Assembly: GCA_943704495.1 (NCBI GenBank)
Contig: CALSCR010003564.1
Span: 1 to 27,818 of the forward strand
DNA: 27,818 nt
DNA from: Pigoraptor chileana
Lineage: Eukaryota > Opisthokonta > Filasterea
Direction of reading: 5' to 3'
In this document: piece by piece, positions 19,784 to 27,818 of the stretch
Layout: each line of letters starts with the position of its first letter
Position numbering within the stretch: the stretch's first letter is position 1
Notes under the pieces: model-generated
Database searches by the model: none
Seen by the model: the letters and a program-made list of their open reading frames with translations, nothing else
What the model was told of the DNA's origin: nothing
Made by a program: the position numbers and the translations under genes

Positions 19784-22154
19784 TTATGTGGACATTGGGG
19801 GAGTATACCCACTTAGCCCGAATTTTGCGGCGAGGTTGGTCTTGAAGAAAGTCTTTGCGGCTGCCTTCATAACATTTGCGATAAGCCGGATCATGAAGTT
19901 TGCGAATCCGCTTTGAGGCTTAACCTGTTACATGCACATGTGAGCGTGGTGTTGTTAATGCTGTATTCGCACACACAAATTGTGAATGGTTGCGTGTGGA
20001 TGTGTGTGTGTTAGTGCACAAGTGCAAAAGTTTGCGTGTGATGCTGACCTTGATGTGCTCTTCCATCTTGACGAGCTCCTTTGCAACATCGACGTTTGAC
20101 TGCAGCGTGCGGTCGTACACATCAAGCGACACTTTGGTGATCGCATAAAGCTGAGACACGACCGAAAGCGTGCCGAATTCCTCCTCGAGGACACCAAAGA
20201 CAAAGTCGAAGCATACTGCGTCGCAGTTTGGCGCACGACCGCGAACATTTTTGCGGAAGTAGTCGCTGGACAGAGATGCCTTCCATGAAGACGCTATGCC
20301 CGACTGGATACCATCGTGGCCGTAACGAGATCTGTGGGGTGTCGTGTTTGCGCGAACGAAAGTGTGTGTAGATGTGTGTGAGTGTGTGATAGGAAGAAAG
20401 AGATAGAGAGAATGAGCAAGTGCGTCGGCGGCCAAGACCAGACTGTGTGTCATAGTGTGCATGCGTAAGTTTGTATTAGTGTGTGCACTAACCGAATGTC
20501 TTCTTCTTGCTCCTGCGTGAGTTTCTTGCTTACGGCGACGTAGCAGTCTCGCTGTGCGGGCGTCTTGAACGCCCACACACCCGAGTCCCAGCTCGACTTA
20601 ATGCCGCGTATTTGAGCCATAATGGCCTCGGGTCCATCGGCGCTGTAATGGGGTCCGGGGCACACTATTGTTCCGTTTGGGCCCGCCGCGACATTATCGG
20701 ACTTGAAGAAGCAGTAATCACGGTGCATGGTGTGGTATTTGGGTGGCACCATGCCCGCCTTCCATACGCACTCTGTCTCAGATCCCGCGACCATCGCCTC
20801 GTCCTCCCTCGAAGGACAGGAGCACAGGACGTATTCGTCGGAATCAGTAGGGTACGTTACCATGGAGTGGCAAAAGTCCGACATGGAGGCCCTCACTCGC
20901 TTGCCATTGGGAACGGAGCGCCGCTCGGTCCACCTGCACGTGACGTTGCGGTCGGGGTTGTCCATCGGGTCGTCAGGACTGGCGCACGTGCACGTGCCAA
21001 ACCAGTTGGCATCCGCAGACACCACCCCGGCACCGGTGCGGCAGAGTTGGGCTCCGTCGCTCGACTTGATGTCGAGAAGAATCGGCCAAACTCGCTTGCC
21101 ATACGGAACCTCAGTAATCCACGCGCACGAGCTTGTGTTCAGTCCTGGGTCGTCGGGAGAAGGGCAGGAGCAGCGATCGTGCGCGCCTCTTGAATCGGGG
21201 ATGCCGACCGTCGACTTGCACTTATCATTGGACCATGTGAGGCCCCAAAAGGTTTCATCCTGGACGCGGTATCCATTTGGCACCTCGCCCGATTTCCAAC
21301 AGGTGCAAGGTTCGTCTGTCTCGAGAACAAAGTTGGGGTCGTCAATTGATGCGCAGTGACATTTGTGTGGTTGGCACTCGGCGACGAGGAATTCAGCTGT
21401 GTCTCGAGCCTTTCCCGACTTGCACGCCACGCCAGTATGGTAAATGTCCAGTTCCATCCACCTAAAAACACGCTTGGGACTAGGCACCTGACCCGACGGC
21501 CATACACACGCGCCAGTGGGGCCAAGTGGATCGTCCAGGGATGCACAAACGCAGCGCGGTCGTGTCTCTGGCGACTCGTGAAGAGAGAAGTTGTGGCAGA
21601 CAGCATTGTTTGATGAGCATGGATGTTCGGCGTCGCATCCAAAGCCGCCCAGGGGCACAGTTGTCGGAGGCACTGTTTTAAGAAATGAGATGCGGTTTGT
21701 AAGATCGCTTGTGATGGTGTGATTAAGATGCCATTAAAGCAAGAGGCGTATTCCAAATCCACTCACCGGCACATTGAAACGGAAACTCGCGATTGGCCGA
21801 CGGTGTTGCGTAATGAGACTGGCAGCAGGTCACGTGGCGGACGAAGGCACCCTCCGCCGAGTATCCCATGTTCAGCCAGTTGAGATTTTTGCCGTCATCT
21901 TTAAAACTGTTACCGTGGCGACAGTTGTGCCACGGATCCCTGTATTCATCGCCTTGCTCGCAGCAGTCGAAGGGAGTCTTTGGTACCGGACTGCTGACGA
22001 CAGCTATGCAGAGGAGTGAGTGGAGAGTGAGTTAGTAACGTAAAGTAAAGCGACATCTTTCAGCACTAGTGCACCATTTTGACGCTGTGTACTCACTCGA
22101 TGCCGCCGCGCATAGCAGCAGCAGAAGCATTCCAGTGGCTAGTGTTGGGGCCAT
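19784..22154 (-). CDS. Secreted protein with five Cys-rich DDP repeats
   Basis: Five exons (22154-22097, 22003-21767, 21672-20493, 20331-20049, 19924-19784) give 632 residues with all phases agreeing. The donors include GTGAGT twice, GTTAGT and GTCAGC. Exon 1 is a signal peptide (MAPTLATGMLLLLLCAAAS). Exon 2 is a Cys-rich segment (DCCEQGDEY..., HVTCCQSHY). Exon 3 begins with a possible EGF-like segment (C111-C141) and then has five units of 54-64 residues starting near residues 139, 203, 266, 326 and 382. The consensus is C-x-C-x-S-x-D-D-P, then C-x-W, then V-P-x-G-K-R-V. Exons 4 and 5 encode a helical region with only two Cys, ending GYTPPMST. I do not recognise the repeat as a named family. 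The protein should be exported; with fucosyltransferases on either side it could be an acceptor, which is conjecture. Confidence 0.82.
20660..21553 (-). repeat. Five-unit protein-coding repeat (Cys-rich DDP motif)
   Basis: The five units begin at about 21553, 21361, 21172, 20992 and 20824 on the - strand. Spacing in residues is 64, 63, 60, 56 and about 54. The fifth has SREDE in place of the SxDDP motif and lacks the GKRV end. The units are diverged at DNA level, so the array is old rather than a recent slippage product. Confidence 0.85.
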
Positions 22155-23035
22155 TTTTGATGCCTCGAATGCAGAAGGTGAAAGTAAGAGCGCTTAATTG
22201 CTCTCAAAAATGAGCGCTGAAGCCGAATGACCAAAGTTGCGGTTGCTCAGTGAAAGTTATTGAGGCTATTGTTTCGTGAATGTCAAAACTGCCTTGCCGA
22301 TCACCCAATCTATATATACTTGTGCTTCTTCTGCAACTTGAAGCCTCTCAGTCGGTGCGTGCACTGAGTAGTAACAATCCGTGTTCAGTGCGGGTAACCG
22401 CACCGTCACACTCACAGCTATTTTTGGATACCCGTTGTTGCGGTTACCCACACCATGCTATATTTAGGTGCCCGTTTGCACGTCGCCTATTTTTAGGCGC
22501 CCTTCACCGATGACGAGCAGTAACTGAATTTCAATAGTCGCTGAACTGAATGCGGGCGCACGGGTACGGCAACCAACCGATGAATAGAGGGGACAAATCA
22601 ACGGGCATGCAGGGGCTATCCCCGCCACGAATGCAATTACGCGTTGCCTTCCCAGAAGATGACAGGTTTGAAGATCGCCCTGTGAATAACGCCTAAGACG
22701 ACGCCGCGCCCAGCCCGCGCTCAGTTGCAGTGAGTACTGAGGAACTCGGTTGTGGCCTGCTGGCGGCATGGCAACTGCCTCAGGGTTTGTCTGGAAGGAG
22801 GGTGACTACGAACCGACAGCTGTTGATGCAGGCAACTCATAATGCACAGCACAAATGTGGCTTCGTCGCAAAACGGCCGAAATTCAGAGCCATGCACGCC
22901 ACTGCATATGGCTAAACGCCGGTGCCGTCGGTGCACTGTTCTTTCGAGATCGTGGAGAAAACGACGGAAATCGGAAGAGCTATTGGAGAAACATGGGATC
23001 TTTTTTAACTACACCAAACTGAATTAGACTACGTC
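22155..23035. promoter_or_regulatory. Upstream region of the DDP-repeat gene, with an inverted repeat and a three-copy motif
   Basis: 881 bases with no recognised gene, between the start of the DDP-repeat gene and the stop of fucosyltransferase-lectin copy 2, both on the - strand. It includes an inverted repeat, with arms 22388-22402 and 22439-22453 matching at 14 of 15 bases around GGTAACC. It also includes three imperfect copies of a CTATTTTTAGG...CCC element at 22418-22436, 22458-22478 and 22487-22505. These lie 235-350 bases upstream of the ATG. Confidence 0.55.
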
Positions 23036-24982
23036 TTAAAGTGTTGCCCGACACTCCAAAACAACAGCGAGAGAGTATCCGCCGAGGTGGTTACAAGAGT
23101 ACGCAAAATGCTCGGCCGCATTGTCGACGGGTATTTCACAACGCGGACGCCCAACACACAACTTTTCTACATGCGCCACGGAATGCGGACAATGGCACCC
23201 GCGATCCTCAACAAACGCTCCGCACAGACCTGCGGGCCGACCGAAACTCGCAAACGCAGCGCGCGAAACGACCTTACCCTCACCACATGCGAGCGACATC
23301 CTCCGAGGTGCTTCATTCGACAACGCCATGTACTCAAATCCGCAGGCGACGGCGGACCCTTTAAATCCCACCAGAGTGCCGTTTGAATTCGCCCCTGCGG
23401 TCCGGCTGTCGTTGGTGGGGCGATACTTCAATGCCGTCGGCATGTGCCATGTAAATCTCATCTGGGCGTTTGCGACGCGCGTTTCGATTATTCGCTCTGA
23501 CCACGTCGAATATGATCCCACAAATCCTGTGGCGCGCATCCCTATCTCCTGTTCCGCAAGCGAGATGTAATACGGCTCCTCAAAACGGTCCGTCACTGGC
23601 GGCGGATACCTTGCAATTTTGGTGTAACCGCGGCTCGCAAACACGGATGCTTCATCGGCACTAAAGCGCTGGGCAGAGAGAAAGACGGGCCAATGGGTGG
23701 CGTTGTTAAACCCGGCGCCCACCGCCGCAGACACCGCACTATCAAGCACATCGATAAGATTGTCAATGGACTCGGCATCCGTGCACCTCAGATATGTCGT
23801 GCAGCCTGCCGGAGGGATTGCATAGTCCGCGCGTCGCCAGTGGACGGCAAAAAAGGGTTCGCCGCTGCCTATTACGGCATTGATGATGTCCGTGGCATGG
23901 CGGACAATGGCGGGCGCGTGAACAAGCGCACGAACAACGCGCAGATGTGCGTCGCGAAACGGCAGGCCGACGTGCTGCACTGTCGCCCCCAGTACATAGT
24001 AGTTGATGTCGTTGTGGAGGGCGTGGTTCACAACGAGAAGCTCCCATTCGGGCCGATCACCCCCGAATGCTTTGCCGATGCCAGACAACGTCCAATCAAG
24101 GCGCGCTGCCGTTCCCCGTGACGGCACTATGTGAGGAACGGGTGCCTTTGGCCGGAAAAATTTGTCGCGGTAGTAAGACCAGTACGGATCAGACTCAAAG
24201 TTGGCCTCATACTTTTTGTGTGAGTGCCACATTGCACCGATCAGTCTCGGCGCATCAGCGGTCCATACAGTTGACAAAAACGAGTTGGTACTGATCAAGC
24301 GGGGCGCACAGGAAGCTCGAGATAGACTCGCCACGTCAAACGTTGATTCAAACGCAAAAGGTTCCCAGTGCGAGCCTCCCTGATGTCGGTGCGATGAATG
24401 GTCGACGAATGCGGGCAGAACAAGTGTGCGGTTGAGTATCATCGCCAGCTTCAGGTAGCTCACCACGGCGTAGTATTGGTTGTTGGGTCCGTTGACAGGC
24501 ACTCCAAACAGAAATCTCTCCGACGGAGAGTTAGATCTTTTCATATCCGCCAGAGTATCCGCTGTTAGATTAGAGGAAGGACTTGAGCGATCGTCCCGTG
24601 ATGCTGACTCCCGATATGCCCCGTCTGCGGTCCACCACACGGTAGCGGTCGCCGGTGCTGAATGCATTTCCTGTTCGACAGTGCCATCGACGATCTTTCC
24701 ATCGACACCCATGCCATTTATGGATCGCTCTGTCGATTGCTCGACGGCATTGACATCTAATCGCTCGCGCTGCACCGTCTCGACATCAAGTCCAGTGGTG
24801 AGCGGAGATGGGGAGCGGACGAACACGCCCTGTGAGTATGGTCTGCTTCCATATACAAGAAGTTGAATGAGGAGAAGTGCGACGGCTGCGGCCACGAGAG
24901 AGTAGAGTCGCACAGGTGCCAGTGCAGACACGGCTGGCAGTCGGCCCCGGAGCCATGCGAGGCCGCGGTGCGGGAGCGACAT
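23036..24982 (-). CDS. O-fucosyltransferase-like enzyme fused to a SUEL/galactose-binding lectin domain (copy 2)
   Basis: An intronless 648-residue paralogue of the 15913-17793 gene with the same layout. A basic N-terminus is followed by a signal anchor (LYSLVAAAVALLLIQLLVY, about 27-45) and a variable stem. The fucosyltransferase motifs are GPNNQYYAVVSYLKLAMILNRT (165 on), VHWRRAD (380-386), and EQEIGMRATGFVGSYSTWSERIIETR. The C-terminal lectin domain runs CGFEYMALSNEAPRRMSLACG, AAFASFGRPAGLC, GCHCPHS, LCVGRPRCEIPV, and ends LAVVLEC. The spacing between GPNNQ and HWRRAD is nearly the same in the two copies (about 200-215 residues), while stems and surface segments have diverged. That indicates an old duplication. 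Likely a lumenal Golgi enzyme. Neither copy has the KDEL-like tail seen in some ER fucosyltransferases. ATG 24982 is the only sensible start. Confidence 0.88.
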   Translation of the reverse strand: MSLPHRGLAWLRGRLPAVSALAPVRLYSLVAAAVALLLIQLLVYGSRPYSQGVFVRSPSPLTTGLDVETVQRERLDVNAVEQSTERSINGMGVDGKIVDGTVEQEMHSAPATATVWWTADGAYRESASRDDRSSPSSNLTADTLADMKRSNSPSERFLFGVPVNGPNNQYYAVVSYLKLAMILNRTLVLPAFVDHSSHRHQGGSHWEPFAFESTFDVASLSRASCAPRLISTNSFLSTVWTADAPRLIGAMWHSHKKYEANFESDPYWSYYRDKFFRPKAPVPHIVPSRGTAARLDWTLSGIGKAFGGDRPEWELLVVNHALHNDINYYVLGATVQHVGLPFRDAHLRVVRALVHAPAIVRHATDIINAVIGSGEPFFAVHWRRADYAIPPAGCTTYLRCTDAESIDNLIDVLDSAVSAAVGAGFNNATHWPVFLSAQRFSADEASVFASRGYTKIARYPPPVTDRFEEPYYISLAEQEIGMRATGFVGSYSTWSERIIETRVANAQMRFTWHMPTALKYRPTNDSRTAGANSNGTLVGFKGSAVACGFEYMALSNEAPRRMSLACGEGKVVSRAAFASFGRPAGLCGAFVEDRGCHCPHSVAHVEKLCVGRPRCEIPVDNAAEHFAYSCNHLGGYSLAVVLECRATL

Positions 24983-25650
24983 TATTCGGATGGGATGCGT
25001 GCGGTTTTACGTTGGTTTCGCCAATGACGCATACATAAACAGCAAATACGCTGATTATAAATAATGTAGTGCGATTCAGAGTTGATGCACCATTCGACTG
25101 CCCACGAGAGCACAAATCACGAACCACTCTTGATCACGGGCATTTCTCGCAAATGTCGACCGCGGAATCGCGCCGCGGTCGTCTTTGGCACTGTCCGAGC
25201 TACAGCAGTCCTTTATATGTGCAAATGCGACCGAAACGCCGACTGCAGACACACATTTCTCGGAAACTACATGCATCAGCGCTCTTCAGCTGGGGTATAA
25301 ATGAAAATGATCCCTGTGCAAAGGTTGTCTCCCCGTGCACTTCTCGCGGGGTTTGTCATCGCGTGTTCGGAAAATTGACAGCGGCTTGATGGGGACTGTC
25401 AATTCACTGCCCGACCCAAATTTGTGATCGGCGGCACGTGCCGTTGCAGAAAGTTTCTGAATGCTCAGGCCGTTGACTGATAACAAAATCTAAAAAACGA
25501 TAGGGTTCTTAAAAGTGGAGGACTGACACATCCGCCTCTGCGAAGATGATTAATTATAGAACTTGAAAACTTTAACAAAACAGACCCAAAACATTGTTTG
25601 CATTGATGTCAACACGCACGCACAGCGCCGCCACGTAGTCACCCAATTTT
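24983..25650. other. Spacer upstream of fucosyltransferase-lectin copy 2
   Basis: 668 bases without a recognised gene, between the copy 2 start (-) and the stop of the DsbA-like gene (-). On the - strand, an ATTTATAATC stretch at about 25056-25066 could be a TATA-like element 75-85 bases upstream of the copy 2 ATG. A CACGTG box is at 25435-25440. Confidence 0.5.
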
Positions 25651-26165
25651 CTACACTGGCTCCTCAAATGCGTCGACAAACGTGTCCGGTTCCTGCGCTC
25701 CTGAAAGTTGCACGCCCCTCTGTGCGCCGTCTTTCCTGATGACAAAGTGGGGCACACCCGATATTCTGCGCATTTTGTTCTCTCTGTCCTTGGCATCGAT
25801 AGCAGCCGTCTCATTGCCACTTGCGAGGAATGTGCGCGTCTCAGCCTCATCTAGGCCGATCGATCGCGCAATGCCGACAAGGTTATCATGGTTGGAGATA
25901 TCCACAGCGTTCTCAAAGTACGCGCGGAATACTGCCTCGATGCACGCATCTTGCTTTCCTTTCGTCCTCGCGAACTCGACAAGTCTGTGGCTGTCCAAGG
26001 TGGGGACCATTCGACGTGTGCTATTAAAGTTGATGCCGACCTCTCGACCCGCCTGATTGAGAGGATTGCTGGGTGATGTTACATCCATTTTGCGCCCGTA
26101 AACCATCTGCATCACGATTCCGTAGTTTGGCATTGGGTGAGAGACAGCTAATTGAGTACGAAGGC

Positions 26166-26198
<33 letters not shown>

Positions 26199-26918
26199 CG
26201 TGACAGCGGTGAAAATGTAAAGACATTGACCATTGCGCCCAGTTTTCAGTATATACTAATATACGTGCATGCATCCACTGTTAATATGCACAAACATTTT
26301 CAAGCGCACACGCACAGGAGAAGGAGCACCAGAAACGGGCGCAAAGGAAGCGGGCAGCAAGCTTACCTCTATGTAGTCGGCAATGGCCATTCCCTCTTTC
26401 GGAAGGTCACGCCTCAAGAAGAATGGGTGCCACGTGACCTCAAAGTCAAAAGCATCGGATGTCTTTTTCATGGCCTCTGTAAAGATGCCAGGTGCCAAAA
26501 GCAATTCCGTATGCGTAAGACACAAACTCAAAGATAAAAATAGGGCAAACGCAAGTATGAAGCGTATCTCCTCACCTTCCAAGCGACGCTTGCCGACGAA
26601 GCACCACTGCAACATGCAATTTGAGACAACTGAGTACAGTTTATTACGTCGGGTGCGACAATCCAATGCAAGTCCACCATTATGACACGAGCATTTAAAC
26701 CAAAATTCAGTCTGAATCCGATTGGAAAGAAGGCCTACCGGGCAAATATTGTCGCTCGTGACGTCAATCTTGATCAGAGTCTTGCCGGCTTGTGCGGGCG
26801 CCATTGTAGAGAATCCGCGCGGGATGCGAGCCGAGCACGGCAGCACGGTGTGGCAATTGGGGAGCAGCACCGCCCTGGAGAGATAATGCTTGCGACCGAA
26901 TATCAGAGAACGAATCAT
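25651..26918 (-). CDS. DsbA/FrnE-like thioredoxin-fold oxidoreductase, probably mitochondrial
   Basis: Four exons (26918-26739, 26606-26576, 26476-26367, 26106-25651) give 258 residues with phases agreeing. The N-terminal 43 residues (MIRSLIFGRKHYLSRAV..., ending RGFST) are Arg-rich with no acidic residue, a typical mitochondrial presequence. The mature part begins KTLIKIDVTSDNICPWCFVGKRRLE, with a CPWC active site. It continues with FEVTWHPFFLRRDLP, GINFN, LVEFARTKGKQ, DISNHDNLVGIARSIGLDE and GVPHFVI with the cis-Pro loop. This is the FrnE-type DsbA family (two-Cys thiol oxidoreductases or 2-hydroxychromene isomerase relatives). Both active-site Cys are present, so a redox role is likely, with unknown partner. 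Exon 2 is only 31 bases, and the first intron splits CP from WC. The GA tract at 26163-26198 sits in the third intron. Confidence 0.9.
26163..26198. repeat. (GA)n microsatellite
   Basis: A GA run with two GC interruptions lies in the third intron of the DsbA-like gene. It reads as CT on the coding strand, well upstream of the exon 4 acceptor. Confidence 0.93.
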
Positions 26919-27633
26919 CCCAAAGCTACAGCCCACAGGCAATATATACTATACAGGTAGAAGTAGTGAGATGAGGGGCGCATCTAACCGATGACTTGAC
27001 CGTCGTCGGTTGCGTAACAATTGTGTGAATTCTGCTGACCGATGTAATCTCTCACGTGCCAGTACCACGTGAGAGCACGTGATGTTTCGGCCGTTTCAGA
27101 AAAGCGCCCATTGGAACGGGTATATTGGCCATTTCTTTAATTATTCCCATAATTTGGGGGAAATCGCAATAAAAAGTGCACGGCCGACCCCCCCTTTTTT
27201 GATGCCAGCTCCCGCGCAAAAAACACCCACACATGACATTTGTCAAAGCAGTTTGTCACATAAATGCATCACAACACAACACATGCACGCTGACAACACA
27301 CACGCATAACACCTACACACCTGACGAGAGAGCCTTTGCACATAAAATGCCAACCAAATAGGTGACACACATACTAGAAGATCAAAGGGGAATGATCGGA
27401 CATTGTCATTTATTGTTGATGGTAAACTAAGACGCTTCCTACGTTATTGTCCCACTTTAACTGACGGATCGCAACGTTCAGGAGCGCATGTAGCGCAGCA
27501 AAAAGAAGCCTGCTGAAGGCAGACACACTTCATCCGCTTTCGACACCGTAGGGCTGTGTTTGTGGCCACGGGGGAGATGGATTAAGTGGAACGATTAAGT
27601 GCTTTCGGTACCGGTTCTGCATGGAATGAGAAC
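26919..27633. promoter_or_regulatory. Upstream region of the DsbA-like gene with three clustered CACGTG boxes
   Basis: No gene was recognised here. CACGTG occurs at 27053-27058, 27066-27071 and 27076-27081, within 29 bases. The first two form an inverted pair (CTCACGTG...CACGTGAG). They lie about 135-165 bases upstream of the DsbA-like ATG. CACGTG is the E-box/G-box core bound by bHLH and bZIP factors in other eukaryotes. An ACACAC-rich stretch follows at about 27265-27330. Confidence 0.5.
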
Positions 27634-27708
27634 ATGGCGGACGCACTGCCCCACATAGATGACCTGCGGATCGCGTGGTCCAGATTTAGGACAGAATCAG
27701 TGCCAAAG
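27634..27708 (+). CDS. Possible first exon of an unknown gene (partial, tentative)
   Basis: ATG 27634 in good context (AACATGG) opens 25 codons, MADALPHIDDLRIAWSRFRT then ESVPK, ending at a possible GTTTGT donor at 27709. If real, the rest of the gene lies beyond the window. I do not recognise the peptide, and an open frame this short occurs by chance, so support is weak. The donor region is tandemly duplicated 33 bases downstream. Confidence 0.25.
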
Positions 27709-27757
27709 GTTTGTTATGTTACCTTGGAATCAGTGCCAAAGGTTTGTTATGTTACCT
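27694..27757. repeat. Two-copy 33-base tandem duplication
   Basis: A 31-base segment at 27694-27724 recurs exactly at 27727-27757. The period of 33 keeps the reading frame (ESVPKVCYVT repeated). Confidence 0.95.
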
Positions 27758-27818
27758 GTTTCATACGGTCAAGTGAATGTCCGTCCTGACTTGATGGCTG
27801 ATATGTACCTACGGAATC

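Noticed and set aside
22389-22453. Riboswitch or RNA hairpin
   Set aside because: The inverted repeat lies upstream of a protein gene in a eukaryote and matches no structured RNA I know, so it is recorded only as a possible cis-element.
26024-26233. Ser-Leu-Arg repeat protein frame
   Set aside because: It is produced by the GA/CT tract inside an intron.
1-27818. Mobile elements, CRISPR arrays, tRNA and rRNA genes
   Set aside because: Reading both strands showed no transposase, reverse transcriptase, terminal repeats, spaced identical repeats, tRNA cloverleaf or rRNA signature. A dedicated search (tRNAscan-SE, RepeatMasker) could still find diverged copies.

Overview
This is a nuclear genomic window from a eukaryote. 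The genes are interrupted by GT-AG introns of about 90-350 bases, short-repeat tracts (AC, TG, CT, GA, CAA) are common, and the conserved genes are typically eukaryotic. These include a UFMylation factor (DDRGK1/UFBP1), a mitochondrial HIG1-domain protein, a PP2A activator (PTPA) and a membrane-bound class III cyclase. The mixture fits a unicellular protist. Nothing in the sequence fixes the lineage and I do not name one. No rRNA, tRNA, CRISPR array or mobile element was recognised by eye.

Layout. Positions 1-383 hold the last exon of a DDRGK1-like gene (+). 731-1249 is a two-exon HIG1-domain gene (-), which shares a 393-base divergent spacer with the seven-exon PTPA gene at 1643-3773 (+). 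4656-7668 is a three-exon membrane adenylyl cyclase (+). From about 8.1 to 25 kb the window becomes a secretory-pathway glycosylation region. It contains a GT92-family glycosyltransferase (8167-10964, -) and a giant intronless fusion (11719-15606, +) joining a TPT/SLC35-type transporter, a degenerate GT32-like domain, a polysaccharide pyruvyl transferase and an intact DXD glycosyltransferase. It also contains two paralogous intronless type II membrane proteins fusing an O-fucosyltransferase-like domain to a SUEL/galactose-binding lectin domain (15913-17793 and 23036-24982, both -). Between these two lie two tandem secreted-protein genes (18981-19697 and 19784-22154, both -). The larger one carries five roughly 60-residue Cys-rich repeats. 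25651-26918 (-) is a four-exon mitochondrial DsbA/FrnE-like thioredoxin-fold protein. The last 900 bases hold CACGTG boxes and a possible first exon of a further + strand gene.

How the genes may work together. The four glycan genes all look like Golgi membrane proteins. The most exciting is the fusion. Pyruvyl transferases use phosphoenolpyruvate (PEP), which must be imported into the secretory lumen, and the TPT transporter family includes PEP translocators. A transporter fused through an extra membrane helix to a lumenal PEP-using enzyme and a sugar transferase would be a self-supplying pyruvylation machine. That assignment is inference, but the domain order is read directly from one uninterrupted frame. 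The fucosyltransferase-lectins and secreted Cys-rich proteins nearby suggest a locus for building a surface or secreted glycoconjugate.

The exon structures were worked out by hand from splice sites, reading-frame phase and family conservation. The start codons given are the first ATG consistent with these.
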